Assembly (NCBI RefSeq): GCF_024763615.1
Contig: NC_077222.1
Location: 39,990,001 to 40,054,000, forward strand
Direction: 5' to 3'
DNA from: Phlebotomus papatasi
Lineage: Eukaryota; Arthropoda; Insecta; Diptera; Psychodidae
DNA: 64,000 bases
Part shown: piece after piece, positions 23,202 through 34,132 of the stretch
Layout: each line of letters starts with the position of its first letter
How positions within the stretch are numbered: the first letter of the stretch is position 1
The notes under the pieces: model-generated
Told to the model about the DNA's origin: nothing
Database searches by the model: none
Seen by the model: only the letters and a program-made list of their open reading frames with translations
Program-made: the position numbers and the translations under genes

Positions 23202-24229
23202 ATTGTGACTGGCTCGACTGGCTAGTATTGTTAATGGTCCTAATATTTGTAGGGCAATAAAAACCAAATTATTACATATTAAACTATATCGAAATAAACA
23301 CTTGAATGTTTAAGGGGTGAAGTACATCGACTACATCCACGATAATATGAACAATACAGCCCTCAAATTTTTAGTGACTTTGAGTGAAAATTTAATTCAT
23401 TTAAATTTTTATTTTTTTCCTTCATATAAGAGAACTTTCTGGTGATTCTGCGGAGAAGTTGCAGCAAATTTTGCATATGACAATTCTTTCATTGTCTGTG
23501 AACCACGAGAAAACCAATGTCTCAGTGGTGATTTAGCATATCATCGCCAAATCACTCTCTGGGCCAAACAATGAGTGGTATGCAGATTTTTGCAAAGGGT
23601 ATAATATCTGAATTGTATGAAAAAAAAGGCAGCAAGTAGGGCTCACAAACCTATCAAATGCATCAAATGGAAGGGGGCGGAATGCGGAGATGGAGTGTTG
23701 TTGGAAACGTATAACATGCCATTTGGCAAAAACAAAATGAATTTAGATTAGCTGCCATTGTTTAGACAGGCGTAGTGTTTATTTGTAACGTTGGAAAGGA
23801 TATTCTGCAGATATCGTTAATCGTTTATTTGCTTTTCCACACAGAAAATACTCTTTGGTTTCCCTCACTCCGCTTTTTTCCGCCTTTTCGACTATTTTCT
23901 TCCATCGTCGCCGTGGGAACACTATGGTTGGTTTATGACCATTTTTGCAGAAAGGTAAAGAAATTACTCAAACCTCTTTGTGGATATGGAAAGATGGGTA
24001 AGGGTTGCAAATTCCACAAAGTGAAACTTTTTCCTTAACACGACATCCCTCAAAGGTACGTTTCCATCAATATTTTCCTTAATTTTCCGCCAATTGAGTT
24101 TGAGGGTCGTCTGCGGATTTATTGAGGGGTATAAAACGCACCCTGTTTTGTGAATTAAGTTAGAAATTGAAGATGAATCACCTCAGATTAGATCATATTG
24201 AATACAATTTTCCTCCTAAAATAACGTAA
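23202..24229. other. Intergenic, mostly unique
   Basis: No repeat family recognised from 23400 to 24060. The 87-codon frame at 23775-24038 starts without an ATG and has no known domain. Possible regulatory or intronic DNA. Confidence 0.4.
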
Positions 24230-24420
24230 TCTCGAAGCTAACCTCTTTCTTTTCCCCCCTGCCTTTTCATGCATTTCCTATACCCCTAAAATACGTTAAA
24301 AATGAGGTCTTTCTAATTTTGATCAAAATTGGTCTTGGTGTTTTGAGAGGGACTTTCCGGTGTTCGCCAGTGAAAAAGGTCACCCTAAGATGAAAACACT
24401 TTTTTCGTCTTGCCCAGAGC

Positions 24421-24448
24421 TTTCGGTCCCGATGTGGACCTTCTTCAG
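24421..24448 (-). ncRNA. Hammerhead-type ribozyme core
   Basis: Minus strand: CTGAAGA, a stem II of GGTCC paired with GGACC closing a 6-nt loop, then GAAA. This matches the conserved core CUGANGA...GAAA. The bases after GAAA (GCTC) can form the very short stem III and cleavage triplet (CUC), and TGG after the site can pair with CCA before CTGAAGA to form a three-pair stem I, the minimal arrangement described for Penelope-like elements. Confidence 0.6.
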
Positions 24449-24814
24449 TGGCTAAAAAAAGGGCATAAATTTTTATTTTACAACAGATTATTTTTAAAAA
24501 TTACAAAGGTCATTTTTTGGAAAATTTCGAACAAAACTCACTCGACTAAATAATGTTTGTTTTTTTTTTCTTTAGGAGAACTTTCTTTCCTAATTTTTTT
24601 AAACTAATTTTCACGAATTTTAGGAAGGAAAATTTGATGTGATTTTTTTGGCATCTGTTACAATAACTACTTTCTTTGTCTGTACTGAGATCTGTTTTTT
24701 TTCCTTTACAAATTTTGCGCCAACCGTAAACCAATAACGCCAACCAAAAAATGACCTTTGTAATTTTTAAAAATAATCTGTTGTAAAATAAAAATTCATG
24801 TCCTTTTATAGCCA

Positions 24815-24842
24815 TTGAAGAAGGTCCACATCGGGACCGAAA
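24815..24842 (+). ncRNA. Hammerhead-type core, one core change
   Basis: Inverted partner of the motif at 24421-24448, with the same stem II and GAAA. The first core base is changed (TTGAAGA instead of CTGAAGA), which should abolish cleavage. Confidence 0.5.
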
Positions 24843-25317
24843 GCTCTGGGCAAGACGAAAAAAGTGTTTTCATCTTAGGGTGACCTTTTTCACTGACGAA
24901 CAGCGGAAAGTCCCTCTCAAAGTACATTGCGCCAGTTCATCATCATTGATTGGCCCTAGTTTTTTCGTTCATTTTTGGATATATTTGGGAGGTAGTTCAG
25001 CTAAACATGTCGACGTCAAAACTTATCGCCGAAAAATAGCCATCTTGGATTTTTCAAGATCAAAGTTCAAGTACACTGAATGGCCTAATTTTCAACGCAT
25101 TTGCTTAAATCTGGATTTTTTTGGAAAGGTCTTGCAATTCTGAATCCAACTGCATCGGTTACAATCGGTGATGGATTTGTAAAGTAACGATAATAGCGAA
25201 AATGAAAAGAAAACAAAAGCCTCGGACGCTTTGCCACCCCTTTTTAGTGGCAATTTTGAATTATTTATATTTCAGCTAGATTTTTTGACATTCCAAATTT
25301 TCTTATTTAGGGTAAAT

Positions 25318-26167
25318 TAAGCTAATTCAAAACCTGCGCCAAATGGAAATTTTTCGCTACTCCAAATGGAAACGTAATTGTTTTCATAATAAATACAGTA
25401 CTAAATTACTATATTTTCTATACCACAGTTTCATTATTTAGTTAATTTTGCACCAAATAAAGCGAAAATCCATTCATATTCACAAATTTTAATTTGTCAA
25501 TTTCTCAGAAAAATTAAAAGTGTATCTTTTCACCATCGAATTTTTCACCGATCGACCTTGTTTTCCAATGAAAAACACAATAAGGTGACTGTTGTTTATT
25601 CGTTTTGTTTAACATTTATGTCATATTTCTGGATAATTTTAGTTAAATTAAGTGCTGATCTTTATTATTAATGGAATGTGAAGTTTTCAAATGAAATAAT
25701 TACCTATTTCGTAAACAAAAAGCGTTTTTCTGATGTCTCTTCAAATGCTTCAATAGGAAACCCCGGAAATATGATTTTTTTGGAGAGATTTTCTTATTGT
25801 TTTAGATGGGAAAGGAGAAAAAACTAGGAATAAGAACAAATCCTGTACTCAGGAGCAACTTAACAAGGTTTTGGAAGCCTTTCGTCGCGGTTTCACTTAC
25901 ACTGTTTTTATCCAATTAGAAACTTTCCCTTGTCTCCATTTCGATTAATTTGTTTCCAATTGAAGCATTTTACGCTCGCGAATTTTTCTTGTATTTAAGA
26001 AATTTTCAAATTATATCTAAGGAATTTTGACTAAACTGTAACATTTTAGATGAGTCAAGGAGCAAATTCATGTAATTCTCTTCAGAAAAAAATTAAACTT
26101 AAAGTGTTGAATCTTCTGTCATAGTTAAAGCGTCTGGAAATGGTTTTGAATTAGCGCATTTACCCTA
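25318..26167. mobile_element. TAGGGTAAAT MITE, 850 bp
   Basis: TAGGGTAAATTAAGCTAATTCAAAACC at 25318 and GGTTTTGAATTAGCGCATTTACCCTA ending at 26167 are inverted ends of about 25 bp with TA flanks. No transposase frame is visible inside. Confidence 0.82.
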
Positions 26168-27849
26168 CTGATCAAAATTTGTTTTGCTTCTTAATCTGTG
26201 CAACCTGCCCCTTGCCTTTTTACCACCCAATCCAAGTTAGTTTCCTTGGTGCATTCGATGCAGTGTTACTGAAAAATCAATTTATGTTTCCACCCGGATA
26301 ATAAATCCAGCAGTGAATAAATTTTCCTTCATGGTCTTTTTTGCCATCTCCACAGGATCCACGCAAAAAATCCGCTTTGAGACTTTGAGGAAATAAAACG
26401 TTGTCTTCAAGGTTTTTTTCACGTGAAAGTTAACGTCAGCACTTGGGGGGAATTTATTAACCCTCTGGGGGTAATTAAATATTGACCAGAAAGGAGTTCA
26501 TCTTTCGGTCACATCGCTCGATTGATTGTCTGACCACCATCGGGGAGGTCTTTTGGATCGAGCATCAGAAAAAGTGCAAGTGGCTTGCAATGGCGATGGA
26601 GTAAATCTTGACTTGGGTACTTCTTGCCCTTTTCTTCGTTCGTCAAAAAAGGGATACACAACGGTCTATTTTGCATTTGCATTGTATGCAAATTGTCAGC
26701 TATAAAATATCTCTTATATAGTGCTTGAGGACTTTGGAGGCAAGAAAAAGCATTCATGGTGTGTCTTTTTTTCGGGGTTCACTAAAGGAAAAGCTCCTAC
26801 CTCCTGTGCTAATTTCAATTTTCGCAGAAATCCGACAAGTTTTCTCAGTCGCTTCTGTTTCTCTTGCCCACTCCCGAGTCCTCTGGCAGGACAGTCCGCA
26901 TATTGTCCAGTCAATTCGTTGTAAATTGAGTGACAAGATGTACTCTCGGGGGCTTTTCTTTTGCATCTTATGAACAATTGAAGCCGGCTGCATGAAGAAG
27001 TGCGCAATGTGAAGAATGGGAGGATTTTTAGATTGATTTGTGAGGCATTTGTTGAAAATTCATTGGACGGACCAAATGGTCAGATTAGATGGATGATGTT
27101 CATGGAACAATTGGATATTACACGGGATTTGCATATGGACTGCACAGAGATGGATGGATCAATGGATCACTGATTCCCTGAGAGATCGCCAATCGATTCG
27201 GATGAAGAGGTCGTGATCTCTCATTCTTCCACCACAATTTCCAAAATAATCCTTTCAGTGGTTGCCAATTACTATTCCCAAACCACACAAACCCCTCCTC
27301 TTCTAAGTATTGAAAAAAAAAAACTTTCCATTGCATGAAAGACAAATAGATCAAAAAGTCTCCAAACTTTCTCTATTTTGGTCACATCGTCATGTGAGTC
27401 CAACACTTTTTGCAGAGTCACTTTATAATGTCATGAGAGGCAAATGGTTCTTGCTTGTTTTGGGAAAAATGAGAAAAACAGGATAAAGCACAGCTTGAGA
27501 TTTTTGTCCTTTTGACCACTTGCGCCGAAGATAAATGTTCCTTCCATAAAATTATCTTAACTTCGAAGGCGGTTTGTTTTTGAGGATCAGAGACACTTTG
27601 CCCTATCATGATCTTCTGAACTCATTGAAAAACCAAATCGAAAATTCTAGTTCAACTCATAAATTACTCCACCGACATCTCTTTCTTGTTCAAACAAATT
27701 GAAAATTAACCATAAAAACACCGAAGATCACTCTGAGATTAAAAAGTGATCTTTGAAAGCAATTAGACAAAAGCGATATGACTTTTGACGCCAATTGGCA
27801 GCAACGATAAATAGTTAAAATTTAATTTATTATAATGTTTCGTCTATGA
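26168..27849. other. Repeat-free, GC-richer unique region
   Basis: From about 26350 to 27620 no repeat family is present and base composition is balanced. Overlapping frames of 67-97 codons occur on both strands (26714-27007), with none preferred; no splice sites or domains support an exon. Two octamers of opposite orientation (ATTTGCAT at 26675 and ATGCAAAT at 26686) lie back to back. It may be regulatory or intronic DNA. Confidence 0.4.
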
Positions 27850-28075
27850 GGTAAAGTGTCTTGTAGTCGGCCGGTTCCTCAACTCGACCAATGCGGTTAT
27901 TTATTCAAATTTCTTAGATTTTCTATAATGGTCTTACCGTATAAGATCTATTATAATAAACATAATGCAAATCTGTGAAAAAAATCGTAGAAATTCACTT
28001 GAAAATGTAAAAATGGGTGAATAATTCCATCGGCTGTGTTGAGCAACCGGGCGACTTGAGGGCACTTTACCTTAC
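27850..28075. mobile_element. MITE related to Tc1-like element ends
   Basis: GAGGTAAAGTGTCTTGTAGTCGGCCGGTTCCTCAACTCGACC and the complement of its partner at 28030-28075 (GAGCAACCGGGCGACTTGAGGGCACTTTACCTTA) form inverted ends of about 45 bp. The outermost bases match 20502-21545, so this is probably a deletion derivative of that family. Confidence 0.7.
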
Positions 28076-30047
28076 AGAAACAATTTTGAAATATTTTCTA
28101 TAAGAATTGCAAGTGTCAGAAAATAATTGCGGAGATCTGTTTCAATTCAAAAAAAAAACTTTGTAAATTTTAAGTTATAATTGTATTCCTCTTCTTTGTC
28201 ACCTTTACTCCTACCGATTTAATTAACCCATTCAGCCCATGTACTAATGCTGAAGATGGAATGGTAATGTCTTGAATTAATTTATTACAGATTAAGAGAT
28301 TAGTCTTGTGAAAAGAAGAAAAATATTTATTAAAAGGGTGCGGGGAAACTGTAAAATCCATAAATTATCGGTTACTGAATTTAAATTTTTCTACTTAAAA
28401 TCCTTGAAACATTGTTAATTTATATAGCGTATTTATCTAAAAAAAAAGAATTTATCAATCAGAATTCAAATTACAAAACAGAATGAAGGAAAATATTATC
28501 AAAATCGACGCAATGTTTAACTTGCCGCGTGCAAGTTTGAGTACAAATTTTGCAACAGTTTCCGCGAAGGGGAATATTCGTCTACATTTATAATTATAAT
28601 TGGCATGAATAAAATATGTAATTCAATTTATTTATTTCTTGTATTTACACTCGAGTCCTTTCAAGTAATAGTATGTTTAGCGGCTAGCGCAGTCTTAGTG
28701 TTGATGACCAACCTCTGAAGTGAATACGTTGGAAAATTTCTTCGCAATTCAATTAAATGCAGGTGTGCTGCTTTACGAAATCGGTTTTGAACCACTTTTC
28801 GGGCCTATTCAAGCAGCTCTACAACACAAAAAAATATTATAATATGCATAATAAGGTTTTCTGAAGTAGAATATGTAAATTAGTTTTAAATTTATTTAAA
28901 ACCCGAACGTTTCACGCCCCTGTCAAGTTGCCTGAAATTTGAAGCCACTTTCCCATATTTTGATTTAAATTTATATGGGGAATTTTTTGCACTCGCGACC
29001 GTTACGCTAAATATCTAAAAAGTGAGAAGTTTTTCCGTATTATAAGATACCTTTCCGTATTAAGGGATAAATATACGAAATTTTTGTTTAAATACATTTT
29101 TTCCTCGGAGCACTGTGAGCTGAGTCCGAGATCAATTTAGGAAATTGGCTTCAAATAGCTCCATATAAAATAATTAACTTGCCACATGCTTTTCATAAAT
29201 GTTCTTGGATAAAAAGTAAGTCAATCTTAGAAAATATTTGCGAAATATTTGCGTAATATTTGCGACCTCAGTAGGGATATGCGGTTGAAAATGATGATGA
29301 TATTTGCGTTAAGACATCAACCCTGTTCACAAGAAAGAACGTTATTATTCATTTCGATACAAAGTAATTTACCGAATAATAAGTATTCCAATAGTTGTGA
29401 TTATGAAAGATGTGTATGGTAGGAAAATTCTCGGGGTCAAATAGAACAATTATTCTTATTTTCTTTGGAGTTCATGCAATGCGAAACGTTGTATAAAGTT
29501 CTTAATTTAAATTTAATTAAAAATGGTGAAGTACAAATGAGCAGTAATTCAATTTAGAACTTTAAGGTCTTGGCAAATGAACAAAATAAGGAGGTCTTCA
29601 TTTTACCTGCAAACATTTTAGGCACTTATTTTATAAATTAGACACGTTTGATATACTGGATTTTTAGATAACCAATTATCAGCTCTCAGAGCCCAAAATA
29701 CGGAGGGCAATGGTTTTGATTCCTCGGTCAAATCAGGACTTCAAAATCAGAAGTGGGATTCGTAACCATGGCCACAGAAGACTACAGCGAATCTCACTTC
29801 TGATTTTGACGCCCGATCTTCTGATTTTTTGATTTGATTGAACGAAGAATTGGAAGCATCACGTTCCGTGTCCTAGGCTTTTGAGAACAGATGATTGATT
29901 AGCTCGGGACCCAGGACAGTACATAATTTATACAAAATTCAGATTTTTGACAGACCAAATTTAATTTTTTAACTACTCATTTGATTTTTCTATTAAAAAT
30001 ATTCTATTCTTTTCTACTAGATTCTTTAATAAAACAAGTGGCTATTT
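28076..30047. other. Intergenic, AT-rich
   Basis: No gene is supported. A stem-loop is formed by TCAAAATCAGAAGTGGGATTC near 29738 and GAATCTCACTTCTGATTTTGA near 29791 (one mismatch, loop about 30 nt), probably a small MITE. The segment 28910-29300 is unique with no recognisable feature. Confidence 0.45.
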
Positions 30048-30112
30048 AATTATTATTATTATTATTTTATTATTATTATTATTATTATTGTAATAATTAT
30101 TATTGTAATAAT
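30048..30112. repeat. ATT trinucleotide microsatellite
   Basis: About 12 ATT/TTA units followed by two TGTAATAATTAT copies. Confidence 0.85.
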
Positions 30113-30264
30113 TATGCCCAGCGCACTATAACTTTTGTTTCTAATCATGTTCTCCAAACTTACCCATAAGAAGGAGCGAGATAACTAGATCTAGATTTCA
30201 CTCATTCTCATAAAAATGCCAATAACATGTTTACTGAACAAAAGTTATTGTGCGTTGGGAATTA
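30113..30264 (+). mobile_element. GCGCACAATAACTTTTGTT MITE, copy 1
   Basis: TGCCCAGCGCACTATAACTTTTGTTT and the inverted AACAAAAGTTATTGTGCGTTGGGAAT enclose about 100 bp. Two other copies lie at 30278-30422 and 48488-48636. Confidence 0.8.
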
Positions 30265-30277
30265 GTTTTATTATTGT

Positions 30278-30422
30278 TATGCACAACTTATAGTGACTTT
30301 TGTTTTGCAAATATTTTTTTTATAGTGAGAAAGAATGATATTAGAATATAATGTTTCCTCTCACGCTCATAGACAATTTTGAAAACATGTTTACAAAATA
30401 AAAGTTATTGTACGTTAGGTAT
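30278..30422 (+). mobile_element. GCGCACAATAACTTTTGTT MITE, copy 2
   Basis: TGCACAACTTATAGTGACTTTTGTTTTGCAAA and the inverted TTTACAAAATAAAAGTTATTGTACGTTAGG form the ends. It sits only 14 bp from copy 1 in the same orientation and is more diverged. Confidence 0.75.
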
Positions 30423-30779
30423 AATCTCTATTTTGCTTTTGTTTACTTAAACGTGTAGTTAAAATAATGAATAAGTATGTTTAATAATTTTTTATAATAT
30501 TTTCTTGGTTGTGCAAATATCAAATTGCTTTCTATTTTTAATTAAGTACGTTTTTTAATGAAATACAGTAATTTATGTCATCTGATTTTCTGTATAATTT
30601 ATTCTTGTGATACATAAAGTTTGCAGGATTAAATTCTAGTTCAATTGTTTAATTACAGAGAAGACATAATCGAGAAAAGAATTAGGATAAAAAGTAGAAT
30701 AATATAAAAAGCTTCTTAATTCCTATGTTTAAGTTCCAATTTCAGAATGCCTAATCAGTAAATGATTTTTCGTTTTATG
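30423..30779. other. Intergenic, AT-rich
   Basis: Nothing recognised. Confidence 0.5.
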
Positions 30780-32100
30780 CGTGATCACTGGAAGTAGTTC
30801 AGTTCCAGTAACATCATATGCTGCTGATTGAAAGAGATCATTCGCGATCAGTGATCTTCCATGAATCACAGACAAATGCGCCTCCAAGAAGTCGACGACT
30901 GGCTGGTAGAAAGTGAGAGTGATCACACTTTTGTGATCATGTGGAGCATACAGAAAAAAATGCGTCTATGATCGTGTGCAGATAGTAAAAAAAATTTGCA
31001 GTTTTTTTTCTCTCTCTGTCTCTCAAAAAAATTTTGTATGGTGCTCCAAAGCATGATATGCGTGATACATTTGATGAAAGAAAAAAAAACTTTTGCGGAT
31101 CGTTGAACTTTGCAGTCTCTTGGAGTGATCATGAGGTACATATGGATGAGATAAAAAATTGAATTTTTGGTATGGCAAGTGAGACAGCATTAAGATCACA
31201 AAGCAAGTAAAAAGGTAAATTTTGTAAGGTACAAAATCACAATCTCTTTCACTCACATCGGATTCGGTTGTTGGGGCAAAAAACGTCAATTGGGGATTTA
31301 AGTGAGAGTGACGGATTTGCTTCTATATGGGGGAATTCACAGAATTTTCTCCAAGACAATTTTTTTCGCGAACCCATGATTTTTGCGTAATTTCTGTCTT
31401 ACAATTCTACTCATGTGCGGTTAAATGTGGATTGATTATTTTTTCGAGAGGAGAAAAGAAAGAAATGCACTACGAGAGTGACTGCGTGGAAATGGGAGTT
31501 TATAATTAAGGTGATTTTAAATAAACAATCACCTATGCATGAGTCTTTCACTGGTATATGATTGCTTATTCTTATATTTAAATGTATTTTGAGGTTAAAA
31601 AAATAAGACTTTTTTTTCTAAATTTTAAGAGAGTGTATTAGAGCGAATAATTCTTGAAGATCACTTTTGCTATTGGAACCAGTCATTGCTTCTTAATATA
31701 TCTTGTAATATACGAGGTTGAGATCGTGATCGCGATCTTGATCTTGTGATGTAACAACACACTCAAGATCATTAATTTACTCCCAATATCATCTCATGTG
31801 TGCTTCTCCAGTTCAATTGAAAATCAACTTCTCTTTGCCTTTTTTACTCCCTTTCGTATTTTGGTATCGTTCATATGAGTCTCTTGTTCTCTGCTTCCTA
31901 AAAACCTTAATTGTATATCTTTCGCTTTCCGTTTCTGGCCCCCTCTTGCTCAAGATCAATGAGGAAGCAAAAGAGATACAAAAGATTGTTTTTTAAAAAG
32001 AGTTGCTATTAGTCAATAAGATCAAAACATATACAATTACATATTCTTTCACTCACAAACTAATCGCAGATGGTGATCATGGTGAGAGAAATGCTCTTTT
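30780..32100 (+). promoter_or_regulatory. GATC-rich upstream region of secreted-protein gene
   Basis: By eye about 20 GATC tetramers lie between 30780 and 32130, where composition alone predicts roughly four. Many sit in TGATCA or GTGATCAC palindromes (30781, 30917, 30932, 31125, 32071), and 31721-31745 holds four in a row (GATCGTGATCGCGATCTTGATC). It directly precedes the promoter at 32118, so a regulatory role is plausible but not shown. The frames across it (for example 31796-31996) lack domains. Confidence 0.35.
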
Positions 32101-32117
32101 ACAATTAAATCGACGCG

Positions 32118-32155
32118 TATAAAAGGCGATCGTGACGGAGAAAGGTGCATCATTC
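32118..32155 (+). promoter_or_regulatory. Core promoter: TATA box and initiator
   Basis: TATAAAAG at 32118-32125 is a consensus TATA box. TCATTC at 32150-32155 fits the arthropod initiator TCAKTY; the A at 32152 would be the start site, about 34 bp from the first T of the box, near the usual spacing. The implied 5' leader is about 125 nt. Confidence 0.75.
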
Positions 32156-32276
32156 GCGCTGTACCAACAAAGGCAAGAAGTACAAGTGTCTCGTGTGGAT
32201 TCGTGACTATATTACCTGTAGTGCAATTGCTGTGCTAGTTCAATTTCAATTCACTTCCAAAGTGCAAAAGAACACA

Positions 32277-32890
32277 ATGTACTCCGTGGTAAGTGATATT
32301 TTCTCATCTGCATATTCTTTGATGTGATCTTCCCACAAGAGTGTACCAAATTGAGATGGTTTCTCTATGGCTTTCTCAAAAGAAAATCGTTGCTGTTTTG
32401 TCTGTGATTGCCCTTGCATCGGCATCCATTGACGATAGTCATCATCATGATGTGCATACAACACATTCTGAGGTGGAGAAGCATGTACCCGTTCCCGTCT
32501 ATGAGAAAGTCGGTATCCCAATCCCTCATCCAGTGCCAGTTGCTGTACCGAACTACGTTAAGGTTTGACTACCTCAATTAATGATCCCCGAACAAATTAA
32601 ACTCAATGCTCCCTTAAATTTTACAGGTCGGAATTCCCCAGCCCTACCCTGTTCATGTTACCGTCCAACAACCTATCCAAGTCCCCATCTACAAGGTCGT
32701 GCCTCAGATCATCGAAAAGGCTGTCCCTGTTCCCGTTGAAAAACCCTATCCCGTTGAAATTCAGAAGCCCTACCCAGTTGAAGTGATCAAGAAGATTGAG
32801 GTTCCTGTTCCAAAGCCCTACCCAGTTCCTTTCACTGTCTACAAACACATCCTGCAGAAGGAGAAGGCTGACCACAAAGGCTGGCACTAA
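32277..32890 (+). CDS. Secreted Pro/Val/Tyr-rich protein, three exons
   Basis: Coding exons 32277-32288, 32383-32562 and 32627-32890 join in frame (12, 180 and 264 nt) into 151 residues plus stop. Introns of 94 and 64 bp have GT-AG ends (GTAAGT donor for intron 1; weak GTTTGA donor and TTTTACAG acceptor for intron 2). Residues 1-19 form a signal peptide (MYSVKIVAVLSVIALASA), so the protein is exported. After a His-rich stretch (DDSHHHD, residues 21-27), residues about 35-135 are a low-complexity tract of repeated VPVP, KPYPV, QPYPV and IPxP motifs, ending in a charged tail (KADHKGWH). No chitin-binding Rebers-Riddiford domain and no cysteine is present in the tract. This pattern is typical of insect cuticle, eggshell or other extracellular-matrix proteins, but I cannot assign a named gene. 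The very short first coding exon holding only the start of the signal peptide is common in insect cuticular genes. Confidence 0.88.
32289..32382 (+). other. Intron 1
   Basis: 94 bp, GTAAGT donor and CTCAAAAG acceptor. Phase 0. It is defined by joining MYSV to KIVAVL, which restores a complete signal peptide; without it the leader would lack a start Met. Confidence 0.8.
32563..32626 (+). other. Intron 2
   Basis: 64 bp, phase 0, acceptor TTTTACAG preceded by a pyrimidine-rich run. Without splicing the frame stops two codons after the boundary. Confidence 0.82.
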
Positions 32891-33009
32891 AGAATTTATG
32901 TGGAGTTGAAAAGCAGGTGATTTTCGTGAGAAAATTCCTTTCAAGTTCCTGATGCCACAGATTTTTGTTACTATTGTCTTGTTGACTAATTTTATATGAG
33001 ACCGAGAAA

Positions 33010-33015
33010 AATAAA
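33010..33015 (+). terminator. Poly(A) signal of secreted-protein gene
   Basis: AATAAA about 120 nt after the stop codon, followed by an A run; the first canonical signal downstream. Confidence 0.6.
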
Positions 33016-33169
33016 AAAAAAAAATGTAAATAATCATAAACAATCTTTTGTTGAATTTGGCGTTAAAAGGTTAGTAGAAATGAAATTAATAATTTATATT
33101 AACATAACCGTAATTTTAAATTGCTTATACGTAAAGGAGTAAAATATTTTACTTTCAAAGAAAAAAAAG

Positions 33170-33880
33170 AGGTGACAAAGCGTCCCAGGCTTTGCGAAAT
33201 GCTCGAACTCGTGACTTAGATTCTATATACTTCAGAAGTACTTTTGCATCATTTACCATTTACCGGTTCTCAACCGATTTGAACCGATTCATATATCACT
33301 CAAATGGTCCTCCACATTTGTTTTAAAAGTGTCGATTTTCGGATAAAAATTAGTTATCGGCCATGGACCGGTTCATTACCGGTTCAGAATCGATTGGAAC
33401 CGTTTCAGTTTTATATTAAATTCCAAGACCTTTCCAACGAGCCCAAAAATGACCCCATTCGCTTGGTAAATGCGTTCTCTAGTGTCTTTTTAACCTTAGA
33501 CCTTGAAAAACCGTTATTAGGAATGATTCAATGCTATTTTCGTCTAAGGACGAAAATGTCCGCCTGTTTAATCTCTCTGGCTAATCTTTAAGGGGAAAAT
33601 GAGGGGCATGTTAACGATCCTTGGGTCGACTTATGGGAGGACCCTTCTTAGATCCCAAGTCGCTATCTCTTACCGTTTGGCCTCAAGAGCTGGCGACAGC
33701 CGGACGGACAGACGGACAAACAGCGTGACGACATTTCTCAGAAATCGTCTGAAACGTGAAGATTTGTTGACAAAAGTGGTCTCCGGGGGGTGAAAGGTGG
33801 AAACTTGGGGGGGGGGGAGGGGGGTGAAAAAATCGAGGGATTATATATACTGCTCTCTCCGTGGAGTTCGAGCAGTAATA
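33170..33880 (+). repeat. Longest copy of the GAGTTCGAGCAGT repeat family
   Basis: Starts GAGGTGACAAAGCGTCCCAGGCTTTGCGAAATGCTCG, then ACCGGTT/ACCGATT blocks (33260-33400), then the AAATTCCAAGACCTTTCC and CTAAGGACGAAAATGTCC blocks, GACAGACGGACAAAC, a G-rich stretch and finally GGAGTTCGAGCAGT at 33859-33873. It links two repeat types seen separately at 19880 and 12860. No coding potential. Confidence 0.7.
33785..33824 (+). other. G-quadruplex-prone G runs
   Basis: G6 at 33785, then G11-A-G6 at 33807-33824 within the repeat. Confidence 0.7.
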
Positions 33881-34132
33881 AGAAGTTATGAACCATCGTG
33901 TGATGGTCGTTTAATGCAAAGAAATTTCTGATCAATTTTACTTTTTTTTATTGACAAATATAATGTTTATTCATTCGGATTAAAGTTCAACGTTATAAAT
34001 TGAAATATAGAACCAAATTTCGGTAGAACTTTAAAAGCTTGAGAAAGCTTACGTTTCTGTCCATGTAACGCGGATTGCAAGCTGGAGGTTTAGTCCAGGT
34101 CTTAAGTCACAAAATTTTAAATAACAATTTAA
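33881..34132. other. Intergenic, AT-rich
   Basis: Nothing recognised. Confidence 0.45.

Larger units (their letters stand above)
24344..24922. mobile_element. Inverted-repeat element carrying hammerhead motifs
   Basis: Arms 24344-24518 and 24743-24922 are near-identical inverted copies of about 175 bp, separated by about 220 bp. Each arm contains one hammerhead-like core (listed separately), pointing in opposite directions. The spacer has an 89-codon minus frame with no known domain. The structure resembles inverted or partially tandem copies seen for Penelope-like and retrozyme elements, but no polymerase or endonuclease frame is present. Confidence 0.7.
24230..25250 (-). repeat. Dispersed 410-450 bp repeat, interrupted copy
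   Basis: 24230-24340 and 24925-25250 match the complement of the 16481-17640 unit (for example TTTTGATCAAAATTGGTC at 24320 and ATAGCCATCTTGGATTTTTCAAG at 25038). The unit is split by the inverted element at 24344-24922. The sequences beside the insertion, ATTGGTCTTGGTGTTTT and ATTGGCCCTAGTTTTTT, look like an old, diverged target duplication. Confidence 0.65.

Noticed and set aside
26714..27007. Overlapping 82-97 codon frames on both strands as genes
   Set aside because: All frames are equally open because the region is GC-richer; no start context, splice sites or domains favour any of them.
32246..32521. 91-codon minus frame across the secreted-protein gene
   Set aside because: Antisense shadow of exon 2 and intron 1.
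32621..33043. 140-codon minus frame rich in Asp, Leu and Asn
   Set aside because: Antisense shadow of the repetitive exon 3.
33599..33793. Arg/Thr-rich frame in the plus strand
   Set aside because: Lies inside the dispersed repeat with the GACAGACGGACAAAC motif, and is not kept open in other copies of the unit.
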